Assembly (NCBI RefSeq): GCF_004210375.1
Contig: NW_027467782.1
Location: 27,383,276-27,447,275, forward strand
Reading direction: 5' to 3'
DNA: 64,000 nucleotides
Origin: Tachypleus tridentatus
Lineage: Eukaryota > Arthropoda > Merostomata > Xiphosura > Limulidae
Made by a program: the position numbers and the translations under genes. Under the pieces are notes generated by a model, which worked only from the letters and a program-made list of their open reading frames with translations, was not told where the DNA came from and searched no databases. Shown here one piece after another: positions 45,425 through 56,624 of the stretch (position 1 is the first letter of the stretch; each line of letters begins with the position of its first letter).

Positions 45425-45593
45425 TCGTTAGTTTAAACAATATCGAAAATTCATAGAATCTTATTTATTTCCTAAAATAATTTGTCTACAAATTGGAAAC
45501 ACATTATGGCCCATATTATTGATTAGGATTGATAAGAAAAACACTTTAATGTTTTAAATTTTTAAATTTTAAACTTTTCCGAGGCTATAACAT

Positions 45594-45716
45594 CACTTCC
45601 GCGGTAGAAGAGTGTTAAATATTAGGATTTGCAAAGCTAAAGTAACGGGTTGGATTTTCCTCAGTGTACATCGCAAATAGCTCATGTGGCTTTGATGTAA
45701 GAAAACATACATAAAC
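45594..45716 (+). repeat. SINE-B copy
   Basis: CACTTCCGCGGTAGAAGAGT, GGGTTGGATTTTCCTCAGTG and GCTCATGTGGCTTTGATG. Confidence 0.75.
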
Positions 45717-47728
45717 ACAATAGAACACCATCATCGGTTTTCACTATATTTGATACATACTTTGGTTAAAAAGGGAAACGTGTCATTTCAACGCAAGAGG
45801 TTATATTCTAAACATACATGCATATGTATATACACACACATGTATATAAAATTATTAGTATTCTACAATGAATAAATTAATCTCATTAATATTAACTTAA
45901 TTATATTTCGAAATTATATTTTCACAAGAAAACTCAGCACTTACAAATTAATCTAAACCTAACAAGATTTAGGCTTTACTTTGGCCAATTAATTTGGCCA
46001 ATGGTGGTAATAACGAATTTCATCACAATACATGAAAAATTAAATTTTTTTCTCACCTAATATAATTGAAATATTATTCAGGTATTTGAAAATATAGTAA
46101 GGTTCTAATGTGTAAAATATTAAAATTATATTTATCAATATTAATCTCGCAAACTTGTTTTCACTGTGAATCTCAGTATAAATGAGATGGAGGTTTCACT
46201 CGTAACTTAGTTTATTAACGGTTTTCCAGAATTTTTCATATTTTTGAATCAATATTCGTTCACGTGTCTACAACAATTTATCTGTGTGACGTAATCAAAA
46301 CAGTACAAGAGATCGCAAGACATGTAAAAGTAATGCGAGAAAGGGTTCAAATCTGATAAAACAAATGTCTATAACAAAACGGATTTTATTATTTCCAACT
46401 TTTAGGACATCACAAAGTGTTATCAGGCACTTTAAACTTATATCGCAAAAATGCTTTGATGTTAAAATAATCCAAAAACCTCGAAGCAGTATGTACGTAA
46501 GTAAATTAGCATTTTATATTCTAACCCTAAACGATTCAGGCTAAATCTCTTTTCTCTATAACACGGTTTAATGCAGCATCATTGCTATAGTTATTTTTTG
46601 AATTAAGTGTGGACTGTATAAATCGTTTGTAAAATTCTATCTCAATACAGTTGGTATGGGTATTAAAACTATAGAAGTAGAGAACAACGTTGTGACCTTT
46701 TTAGGTCATCTTTAGGTTAAAGAGTTTGCAACTATATGAATCATTACAATTATAAAGTACAATGTATCAGTTGAAAGAGTATATCCTTGCTTTTTTGTTT
46801 TTCAACAAAGACAACTTTGACCTTTGTGTGGAAAACTTGTAATTATAAGAGATTGAAGAAAATTACGTTTTGAACGGATTTAAGAATAATACTTTTATTG
46901 TACTTTGTGATGATGTAAGTAGGTTTATGTGTGAAATACAATCAGTAAGTTGAGATAAACAAAACATCTGAAATTTAGAATGTGATTTAATACTAATCAG
47001 AAAAATGATTGTTCTTTAGCAGAAAAGAATGATCGTGTGAAGTGTTAAAATGTAAACATGTGTTATGCTCATTTTCATGTAAGATTGTTGTTGTTATTCA
47101 AGAGAAAAACTTGTAAATATATACAAATTAAACATTAAAAATTTCTTGCTTTCTGTTTATTTCCTGGGAAAAAAGTATGTGCTGCTGGATGTAACAAATT
47201 TTGAAATAAACGTAGATTATTATACATTTTCTAACACTGGGATATTTATTTTATGTACATGGTAAACTGTTAAGTGATTTACTAATATATGGGTCACAAT
47301 CTTTAAATTTGTTATCATTACTCTACCAGCAGTACATATGACTCTGAATAATGGACAGAAAAATATATTTAATAATCTGGTAACTGAATGTATAATATTT
47401 TATATGAAAAGATATCCAAGACTTTTAATTAATTCGTACTGTCAGGCCATTGGTGGGAAAACTGTAACAAAATATAAGTGCTTACCACATAAAGATGGAT
47501 AAAATCATGGGTTACTATAATAAAATTTAATTTCTTTCTTACTCTAAAAAAATTAATCAGAAAGAAAATGAAGTGATTGAAAGATGAGTTTTCTTATGAC
47601 TGTAGAGAAGAAGTTAAGGTTGTTACTGTTTGTTTGTTTTTTAAGACTGTTATGTTATTATCATTTCAATATATTCCTGAAAAAAATGTACATCTTGCTT
47701 CTGGATATTATCTTCATTTGAAATGAAT
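45717..47728. other. Unassigned AT-rich sequence
   Basis: Only the foldback fragment near 46.7 kb is recognisable. No coding pattern. Confidence 0.45.
46650..46745. repeat. Foldback repeat fragment
   Basis: GGTATGGG, AGAGAACAACGTTGTGACC and TTTTTAGGTCATCTTTAGG match the core region of the foldback family with substitutions. It is an old fragment. Confidence 0.4.
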
Positions 47729-47959
47729 TTATCCTATCTTAATAGAGTAAACAGGCTTATCTTTATTTGCTTCTAGAGTTTCTCTTTTGTAAATTAAATC
47801 AAATAATGGGGACTGCAAGGTAGGGAAAGTATGAAAAACATCCCCAGAGTCCTCCTCAGCTTTCAAACTTAAAACTTTAGAGTTTGACAAGTTGGAAGGA
47901 AACCAGCTCTTTCCTCTTTTCCGATAAATGAGGGGGCTTTTGATAAGCATGTAGAGCAA
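47729..47959 (-). CDS. Candidate terminal exon, unidentified
   Basis: The minus strand is open from an acceptor (CCATTTTCTATTTAG) to TAA, 76 codons. It includes SPLIYRKRGKSWFPSNLSN and KAEEDSGDVFHTFPTLQS. It is less AT-rich than its surroundings and uses varied residues, unlike chance frames nearby. No partner exon or poly(A) signal was found close by. Confidence 0.4.
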   Translation of the reverse strand: MLYMLIKSPLIYRKRGKSWFPSNLSNSKVLSLKAEEDSGDVFHTFPTLQSPLFDLIYKRETLEANKDKPVYSIKIG

Positions 47960-49743
47960 CTAAATAGAAAATGGATTGGTGGACAATTTAAATCACATGT
48001 TATTGAGAGAGTACCACTCTAGAAGAGCACAGTGGCAAACATCACTGAAACCAGGAAGATTCTCTTGTTTTGATCAAGGAAGTTTTGCAAGGTATTTCAA
48101 TCAATTAATGAACAGCACAAAAGAAATATCTTGAAAACTAGAATTTTCCAATCAATTCAAGCACTAATAAAACAGTCTATAATACATTACATAAAAACCC
48201 GCAATTTGAAGTTGTATAGGCTTCTAATAAGTTTCATGAGTAAACAATATTTTGAAATACAGTTCATTTTCTAAAGTATATTTGAAAAAGTGTGAACATT
48301 TATCAGTTTGAAAACAATTATATAAAGTTAATGTGAATTTTAACTTGAAATTTTATTCTAGAAAATAGTAATTAAGGTACTTTGTAAGTTTTCTACATGA
48401 GAAACAGTCTTGATGAGGCTATAAAAAAGGTGAATGATAAACATGAGTGTCTGATGAAAAGGTTGAAGAGCATTTGAGAGAAAATTTAAATGTATGTATG
48501 TAAAACATTTTTGTAGAATTGAATATTATCTGTGAAACATCTTCTAATTGTATATAATTTTATATGTTAAGAAAGTGTTATTAAGGCATTTAGTATAAAC
48601 TTATTGAGATTTAATATACCAATTTTGTTAACAATTAAACCCATTCATTGAATAATTGTTTGATAAACATGCCAGTTGCATAATATAAATAAATGAAGGT
48701 TATTAAAATGGAAGATTTAATTTGCTAATGTAGTAACTTGTGGTAAAATCATTTTATCTGTATTTGTTTATTACCAGGTTCTAATGTGACATTGTAAGAA
48801 AAGCTGGAAAAATTAGTTGGAAAAAGAAAGAGAAAAGATAGTCATCAAAAATGGTAATTAAAGTTGTAAAGGTATTGTTATTTTTAAATTTTCTATAAAA
48901 CCTCTTGTTCCACAACTTTGTGGTAACTGTGATTTACAATGTGTCTTTTAAAAATAACAACAGTATAAAAAATGTTCTAGTACAATGAAATTATGCAAAC
49001 TGTAGGGTTAGTCCTTATCCAACCTTTCTACCCTGAGTATATTATCAGCACTAGCTCACAAATAATACAGAATGTATCTATTTATATTGTTGACAGGATA
49101 TATTTAATGAATGATACACAACAAGTATTTTCAATATTCAAAAATGATTCATGTATCATCTTTTATGCATTGACAGTTCCAGGTCAATCTTGATATTGAT
49201 AGGATGTGCAACAAATTCTTGTTTTTATAAGTGTTTTTATTTATGTTTTTTGCAACTTTCCAGATGTTACTTCCTATGATTCATGAATTCCTTTAGATAT
49301 GTCTTTTCATATTTTGGAAAATTATAGCACAGAAAAGGAGTGAAAGAATATCCTTTTTTTTTTTTTTTTGAAAATCCAAAGATTGCTGTTTTTTTTTTTA
49401 TCATTTATTGTTGCAACGTTTTTATGTTACCACTAAATTACAGCCTCTGTTAACCACAATATAACCAAAATTATGTTCAAAGTGGCATATAGTGTCAATC
49501 AATCAATTAGTGAATCTGTTTTACTCTTTCATAGATGTTTTAAAAATGTGTCTTTATATCTTGCACATTAATATGAAACAAGGGAATGATGTCAGCAAAT
49601 TTTACTTTTGAAATATCTTGGATGGCTGAATTATTGATAGAGGTTTTATATTGAAAGTTAGATAGACAATAAGGAAAATGGACTTTGGTTATATTTTATG
49701 ATGTTTGTTATTACATTACATTTCCATTTGCTTTGTCTTTTAG

Positions 49744-49890
49744 AACATTTATGATGATGCAATCTCACAAAGACATTTGGATTTTGCAGATGAGGAGGTA
49801 CCCCATCTTCTGGTATTTATACACAGTCTGCAGGAAATTTTAACAAGATATGATGTTGGTGATAACAAAGGTTTTTATGAAAACCAATAA
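49744..49890 (+). CDS. Candidate exon, unidentified
   Basis: It follows a strong acceptor (TTTGCTTTGTCTTTTAG) and is open to TAA. It reads NIYDDAISQRHLDFADEEVP and continues for 48 codons. A possible internal donor is GAGGAG/GTACCC. No neighbouring exon could be linked with confidence. Confidence 0.35.
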   Translation, partial: NIYDDAISQRHLDFADEEVPHLLVFIHSLQEILTRYDVGDNKGFYENQ

Positions 49891-50517
49891 CATTTGTGTT
49901 GCAATGATGCTATCAACAGTGAGGTATTATGTGTTTGATTTATAATATTCAACCATTTATTCAAAATATTTTCGGATAGTACAACATTGGTTAGTTTTAA
50001 ATGTGTACACTTAATTAAACAGTTCTAACTTGAAAGAATTTTTGCATATTTTATCAAGATCTAAACACCAAATTACTAATTTAGAGAAGTCTTTTAGTTA
50101 GTGTTAATATTTCTACTTGACGCAAGTAAAGTTTCAATTTTGTATAATATACTTTTGTTTATTGTGTAGATTTGTCATCTAAAAACTAATTTATATATAT
50201 AAAGTTTTAATCAAGTATTTGTGGATGTAATTTTACATGTGCATGAAATTTAAACAAAATTTATTTCTTGGTCTTGTAATAAATCAATATACCTACCAAA
50301 ATTGTAATCAGCCTACACCTGTGGTGTTAATGTAATAAATATCTTAAACATGTGAATGTGAAAATTATCTGATGCATGATTTTTAATATATTATAAGTTT
50401 TAAACTTAAAACACTAACATTGTATTGGAATAACATTAGTGTTTAATGGATATTAACAATAGGGTTTAATATGGTGCAAATAAAGTGTAAATATGTTTTC
50501 AAAAATGAACACTTGTT

Positions 50518-50640
50518 TTCATAGGGCAGTTGTGGGAAGGCAGTTACTCTTAATTTTCTTGAATTTGAAATTAAACCACCCAAACATTTCTACATGTTAA
50601 AACTCCTAACATCCACCATTACAAAAGTTATGAAATAGAA
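50518..50640. repeat. Dispersed ~120-bp repeat, copy B
   Basis: TTTCATAGGGCAGTTGTGGG AAGGCAGTTACTCTTAATTT ... TCCTAACATCCACCATTA is the sister of the copy at 39590. The family is unknown. Confidence 0.6.
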
Positions 50641-50686
50641 CTAAACGAAACTACAGATCCTATCTCATAAGATCTTTTAACTTTGC

Positions 50687-50847
50687 TCTCCCTATCAGCT
50701 GTAGGGGACTTGTATTGTGATGATCAGTCTCATTATTTGTTGGTAAGAGAGTAACCCAAGACTTGGTGGTGGGTGGTGATGACTAGGTGTCTTTTGTTGT
50801 TTAATTAGGGATGACTAGTACATATTTAGCAGGTGACTTTGCAAATA
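50687..50847 (+). repeat. SINE-A fragment, old
   Basis: GATGATCAGTCTCATTATTT, GGTGGTGGGTGGTGATGACT and GACTTTGCA remain recognisable. Confidence 0.75.
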
Positions 50848-51927
50848 GTTGCACTAGAAAATAATATTGTAACTATATTTTTAGATTATTAAGACTGGTT
50901 AAGATGCAAGGGTTTCCCCTGAGTGGTAGAAGTAGGTTTTGTCTGTTATAACAGTTGTTATCAAAGTTTTACAGCTATGAAACTTGAGACCAGTGGTTCA
51001 AACTGGTGTATAAATAAACTGAGACACCCAAAGTAGTTTTACTTTATTCTTTGTTTCATGTGTGGGTTACAATATGGACATTATTAAACCCATTATCAGG
51101 CATGAGCCCACTACTGGTAGTAAGAAGTCAGTTTCATTGTTTTGAGGAAATTCATTCCATTATTTGTGTAAATTTATAGTAACAATAAATAAAGTAAAAA
51201 TAATAATCATTTAACGGACCTAACTAACAACAGTACAAGTTATGTAAATATAATAAATGTTATAAAGAACATGTTTATTTCTGTTTGATGTTTTTCCTAC
51301 TAATTTCTTCAATACTGAAGTAGAAATGAAAGTATCTTATTGCAGTCTTCATTGGTTGGTTCTTTTGAACAGTAGTAACAGGATAAAATTTGTAATGCAT
51401 TAGAAGGTGTTTAATGTAAATAAGAAATAAAATGTTCATACATGTATATGCTATCACTTTGGTACCTTGGGTAGAGTAGAAAGTTGCATCTTTGCTAACA
51501 TCAGTTTTTGTATGTATAAATTTGTTTATAATGTTTATTAATTTCTTTACAGTAAATAGGATAATTGTTTATGCAATTTTTCTGGATTTGTCTCTTACAT
51601 TTACCTCTATAATTAATTATCTTTAGTTTTAGGCATTTTGTATTCCATTTGATGCTTTTTATCTTGCTCGTGCAATGGTAGATAATCTTTTATGAGTCTG
51701 AACTTGGAAACTTTAAACATCAGTAAAATTTAAATTCTCAAATTTAGTAGTTTACAAACTTTCTTTATGTAGCACAAACATTTATGTTTTTATACATTGT
51801 ATTAGACTACATCATGTTTAACTATACCCAATATCAGCTTGATCATATTATTAAAATAGCATATGTGTGTAAATTACAATTGTTGAAAATGTTTTTTCAA
51901 TTCACATTAAGAGTATCATTTACTCAG

Positions 51928-52115
51928 TGATGTCGAGAAACCCACTTGTTGAGAAATTTATATGCAAAACAGCTTGTTTGGGTTGAGATAATATTTTGCA
52001 TAGAAGAGCGAACAACCTTTGTGAACCTGACGATGACCGAAGAAGGTCGAAACGTTGTTCGCTCTTCTATGTAAAATATTTTCTCAACCCAAACGAGCCG
52101 TTTTGCATATAAAAG
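51928..52115. repeat. Foldback repeat with hammerhead-like core, copy 3 (best preserved)
   Basis: Perfect arms ATAGAAGAGCGAACAAC (51999) and GTTGTTCGCTCTTCTAT (52053) continue outward through CAAAATATT and GGGTTGAG similarity. They surround CTGACGATGACCGAAGAAGG and TCGAAAC. The tip reads AGTGATGTCGAGAAACCCAC. Confidence 0.7.
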
Positions 52116-52199
52116 TATCATTTACTTTTAAGCAAACAAAAGTTAGATTTTCTTAAATACTAGACTATACATTTTTGTGTACATGTTGGTTATTTTTTA

Positions 52200-52325
52200 A
52201 TCTAGTGAAAATCTACTTGAGAACTATTTGGACTAGCCATCCCTTATTTTGAAGTGACAAACTAGAGATAAAATCAGTGTCACTTAGCTCCAACTTTTGA
52301 CTGTCTCTTACCATTGGAAAGGAGG
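52200..52325 (-). repeat. SINE-A fragment, old
   Basis: CTACTTGAGAACTATTTGGA and TAGCCATCCCTTATTTTGAA match the 3' half with many changes. Confidence 0.55.
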
Positions 52326-52624
52326 TGAGTTTAGATGAATAAGTTTACATCACGGATGAATAACAATATCCACAACACCACCTTACCAATAAGATGCATT
52401 AAAATCATTGTATGACATGACTCTAATTATAGAGATCATAGGTGTTTTGCAATAGTGCTTTGTATTTAAAGCTCTTCATATTTTATATTTACAATAGAAA
52501 GAGAACTGATGCATTCATTATTATGGCTTAGTGCAACTTTCAGTTGATATGCATTACATCTTTTGCAATTGTTATATTTCTTTATATCTGTAGATTTACA
52601 GTACAAGAAACCTGATTTCAAAAG

Positions 52625-52910
52625 GGTGATGTTAGATGTTTGAATATATTTTATATTTATATTATATAATATATTCAAACATCTAACACTGCCCTGTACA
52701 TTGCAACACTCAGTTACACAACCCCTTTCAAACATGTGGTCAGCTTCCGGTCAGTTACCTTCCTTTCTTTGTGAACCTAACGATGACCAAAGAAGGTTGA
52801 AATGTTGTTCCCTCCTCTATGTAAAATATTTTCTCAACTCAAACGAGCCATTTTTACATATATTTTTCTCTACAAGTGGGTTTTCTCGACATCACTGAAT
52901 ACTATTTTAG
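52625..52910. repeat. Foldback repeat, copy 4
   Basis: Mutated core CTAACGATGACCAAAGAAGG at 52768, then the outer block to TCGACATCACTGA. Its inner side shares ATGTGGTCAGCT...GGTCAGTTACC with copy 1 (inverse). It is preceded by a 26-bp AT-rich hairpin (GATGTTTGAATATATT and its inverse, 52632-52685). Confidence 0.6.
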
Positions 52911-53059
52911 ATTTATTATTAACTTTTCATATAGAAATGGTTCAGAGGGTGAAAATTGGGGAACACATAGTTACCAGTTATCATTGCTGTATTAGGTTCA
53001 GCATTTTACTGAATATGAAAACAAGAAATAATAGTATTTAAGTTAAAATTTGAAAACAC

Positions 53060-53162
53060 AATTTATAGCAAAAACATCAGGCTATCTGCTGAGCCCACGA
53101 GAGGAACAACCCTGATTTTAATGTTGTAAATCCAAGACATACCGCTGTACTAGCTGCCAAAA
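53060..53162 (-). repeat. SINE-B copy
   Basis: ACATCAGGCTATCTGCTGAG, CCCACGAGAGGAACAACCCT and ATACCGCTGTACTAGCTG, inverse. Confidence 0.8.
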
Positions 53163-53629
53163 CAATATTGAAGGGTACAACAAGAATTATCTTGTTGTAC
53201 AAATAATTTTTGCAGCTGAGAAAATGGGGATTTACAAACATTTTTCCGACGCAAATATATAATTCTTAAAGAAAGAAAAGAGTAACCACAGGTAAAACAC
53301 AGGTTGCCTTAGAAAGGATATGAGATAGAATTCAAGAAAAGCATAAGAAATTTAAAGTTGTTAGTAGTATAGAAAATCAACAAGAAAGTTAGTCAAACAG
53401 GAAATAAGGACATCCAAAAATATATGTGAAAAATCAACTGAATGAATTATTAATAAGTAATTTAAAAGTACATTAGGAGTAAAGCATATTAGGATGGAGA
53501 TAGGTCTCTTGAGAATGACAAAAGAAGACTTGGATCTGATAATCATGAATTGGCTAGGTTATTATGTTTTTTTTTTTTTTTTTTTAGTGTTTCAGAATAA
53601 ACACTTAATCAGTGTTCTTCATCTGAACA

Positions 53630-54910
53630 ATTGATAGATAAAACTGAAGTTGAAGAAGATAATTGCATAAATTCTGAGCTTGTTAAAATTAAGAAGTTAA
53701 GGCTCATGGGCAAGATAATATTTCCCTCAGGGTTTTGAAGAATTGGATGTCTGAGCCATTTGGTACTATTGTTTTTGTAAGTTCTTGACTAGTCAACAAG
53801 GATTAATGAATTCCAAATTACCTAATATCATTCATATCTTCAAGGGAAGTGATAGCAGTTATACCAGTATTTATAGGCTTATTAATCTCACTTAAATTGT
53901 GGAAAAAGTTTTTGAAAGTCTGAAAGAAGATGCTTTCTGAAGTAATTTAACAAAGTTTAAAATTTTATTGAAAAGTCAACTCTAGGGGGAAATATTGCCC
54001 TAGGAATCTTTTAACATTCTTTGAAAAGGTCATTGCTTATGTAGATGAGGGTAGAAGTACAGATTTGTTATATCTGGATTCTTGAAAATCATTTGACAAG
54101 GTGACACATAAAATGCTGGAAAAAATTCTTTGACTGTGAATAATAAGTTAATTGAGAAGAAAAGAGGTTAGATATTAGAAGTGGAGTATCTCAGGGCTCA
54201 GTCTTGGGATCTTTGCTTCTTTTTATTTACAACAAGATACAAATGAAGGAACACAATAAATTACTTTTAATATTATAGATATACTAAAATGTATTGCTAA
54301 CTGTGAAGAGAATGCTACTGCTTTACAAATGGATTTATCATGTAGAGAGTTCTAGAACTAAATGGCAAATTGGCTTAAATTATAACAAATGTAAGATAAT
54401 GCATATGGTTTACCAGAATTTAATCTATATGTACAAGTTGGATGATAATCACTTTAACAATGTCATAAAAGAAGTGTTCTTAGTGAAATAGTTGATTGGT
54501 CCCTAAAACTAAAGCAGTGTGCTGTTGCTAGTGGTATAGAGGAAAGAGATTTTCAGGTTATGTCTTCAGAAATATTGAACACAAGTCTAAAGAAGTTACA
54601 ATTTCTTTGTATAGGTTATGGTTAGGCTGCATTTGGAATATTTTGTTCAGTCTTGGCCTCATTACTTCAAGAAAGACCTTGAATTGTTGGAAGGGATTCA
54701 GAAGAGGGTTATAAGTGTGGTATCTGGGATGGTTGTCTTATAAGAAGGGATAAAAACTATCCTATTGTTTTCACTTGAAAAAAAGAGAAAATTTGGATTA
54801 AATCTGATGGCAGTGTTCAAGATTGTAATAGGAATTAATAGTTTTGATGCATTTTTTTTTCATATTTAACAGTTAAAGTACAAGAACTAGGGGACAAAAT
54901 TATAAATTTT
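53630..54910 (+). pseudogene. LINE (CR1/jockey-like) reverse transcriptase remnant
   Basis: Degenerate but recognisable motifs appear in order: SFDKVTHKMLEKIL (from the AFDKV block), SGVSQGSVLGSLLLFIYN (from SGVPQGSVLGPLLF), then HLEYFVQSWPHYFKKDLELL and LEGIQKRVI from the C-terminal region. Stops and indels throughout show an old, dead copy. Confidence 0.75.
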
Positions 54911-55126
54911 GGCAAGGTAGGAGTCATCTTCAGTTAAGTCCAATTTTATTTTTCATAGAGGATGGTTGGTCTTGGCTATGGGTTACCTTCTGGTGTTCTG
55001 GATACAGTAAATATAAGCCAGTTTAAAAAAAAAAAGCTTTAAGTGTTGTTTTATGTATTTGTTTATTGATAAATAGTTTTAGTTTATTTTAGACAACAGA
55101 ACTGAGATGTTTTTGTTGTTTTCTAA

Positions 55127-55375
55127 TTTCAAACAAAGCTACACATCTGTGCTAGTTGTTTATAATTTAACAGTATATACTAGATAAAAGGCAGCTAGTT
55201 ATCACCACACTCCACTAATTCTTGGGCTACTCTTTTATTCATAAATATTGAGATTTACTGTCACATTATAATGCTCACATATAAAATTGTGCACATATTT
55301 CATGTAATGGGGATTTGAACCCTCATTCCTTAGATCATGAGTTGAGTGTCAAACCACATGGCCATGTTGGCCCTA
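55127..55375 (-). repeat. SINE-A copy, old
   Basis: AATTTCAAACAAAGCTAC, CTTGGGCTACTCTTTTATTC and the inverse B box GGATTTGAACCC to GGCCATGTTGGCCC. Confidence 0.85.
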
Positions 55376-55639
55376 AGTGAAGATAAACCAATAGGTTTCA
55401 TACTGTCTCAAAACATGTTTATTTCTGAGAGTAACAATACAAACTGAAAAATAATATGCCTCTCGATAGACCTGTGTAATATTCTACAGTATAATGTTTG
55501 GATGGTTTACGGTTCATTTCTGAGAAAATGATTGAGAAACAATTACAGTTGTGTTAGAAAATATAATGAGATTAGTAATAATATATTATGCAATTATAAT
55601 GGCTTTCCAGTATATTTTTCTGTACTTCCACTGTGCTGT

Positions 55640-55890
55640 CTTCCTTTTATTAATGCTTATGAAGTTCTGAAAACAAGTTGAGTTTGTCCTTTAGGTCTAA
55701 AACTAGAAACCAACCAGCTACCAATCTTCCAAACAAATGAACAACATTAGTTGACAATTTGAATAGCCAACTGCCACTTTACTATTCACATCCAGAATAA
55801 CCAATGGAGAGACAACAGTTTGACATTCAAAAAGTTAATAGTCATTCCTCGATTGCCATCTATCTCTGCATATCCCACATTAGTTGTATT
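55640..55890 (-). pseudogene. Protein-like minus-strand segments with frame changes
   Basis: Successive open pieces in different frames (YAEIDGNRGMTINFLN, SPLVILDVNSKVAVGYSNCQ, LFGRLVAGWFLVLDLKDKL) suggest a decayed coding sequence. No family is recognised, and chance open frames cannot be excluded. Confidence 0.2.
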
Positions 55891-56038
55891 TTTTAGTAGA
55901 TAAACATTCAGTAAGGCCACTTTGTATTGTTTTGGAGATAAAACTTGTACTTGCATCTAGATCATTGAAATAACCACATCCTGAGTTACTTATGTTTAAT
56001 AAGTTATTTTATATTATCAACACTATTACTTTTTCACA

Positions 56039-56265
56039 TACCTCAGTTTTCGTACAGTTTCTAGTGAAATATAAAATTATTCTTCAACATGTCTAATTGA
56101 GAAGTGTTCAGTAGACAATACTACTATTTTTTTTACTTGTATGAAATGTACAGTTTGTGTCATGGAAGCTGAAACTGCACTCGCTATTTGTATGGTACAT
56201 TTCCTGATACTTCTGTGACTTTGTATAGTGACAGATGATAATAGTGGAAACTTTCAGTTCAGGAC
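56039..56265 (-). other. Exon-like segments just downstream of the unidentified gene
   Basis: The minus strand is open from an AG at 56266 (PELKVSTIIICHYTKSQ...) to a possible donor in ACAA/GTAAAA. A 19-bp segment at about 56057-56039 has good borders (TTTCACTAG, GAG/GTATGT), and the two agree in phase. They lie after the AATAAA of the gene above, so they may be chance, an alternative ending or a separate gene. Confidence 0.2.
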
Positions 56266-56487
56266 TATACATTGGGTCATTTAATTTTTATTATAATAGT
56301 CTGGGAACAAGTCAGTCATACTTTTCTTTTTATACCAATTATTTCTATAATTATTTTGAATATATTATCTTTTGATATAACATAACCCACACCATTATAA
56401 TATGAAATCATTATAGAATTCAAATTTGAGTATGATCTATTCATCTAGGACATTGAAAATAAGTTAAGAAAAACACAACACAACAAT

Positions 56488-56493
56488 TACTTT
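56488..56493 (-). terminator. Polyadenylation signal of the unidentified gene
   Basis: AATAAA on the minus strand, about 30 bases after the TAA at 56523. The expected cleavage site is 10-30 bases further on. Confidence 0.5.
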
Positions 56494-56522
56494 ATTTAAA
56501 GATGTTAAATAGTGATGAATAA

Positions 56523-56624
56523 TTATTGTAATACAAAACTAGCTTCTACACTAACAATTTGGCCATTGTCTTCGTAGAATAAACACACAGTGTTTGTTCC
56601 ACGGTAGTCATAAGTTACTTCTAC
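56523..56624 (-). CDS. Unidentified gene, terminal coding exon
   Basis: Acceptor GAAGTTTTAAACAG. 33 codons plus TAA, VEVTYDYRGTNTVCLFYEDN to VLQ. Codon composition is richer than the surroundings. An AATAAA on the minus strand near 56493-56488 fits a 3' end there. Confidence 0.62.
   Translation of the reverse strand, partial: VEVTYDYRGTNTVCLFYEDNGQIVSVEASFVLQ

Larger units (their letters stand above)
47960..51927. other. Sparse region with one candidate exon
   Basis: Contains the candidate exon at 49744, the 120-bp repeat at 50518 and a SINE-A fragment. Short plus-strand open pieces at 48395-48473 (SLDEAIKKVNDKHECLMKRL) and 48808-48850 look protein-like but lack coherent splice phases. Confidence 0.4.
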
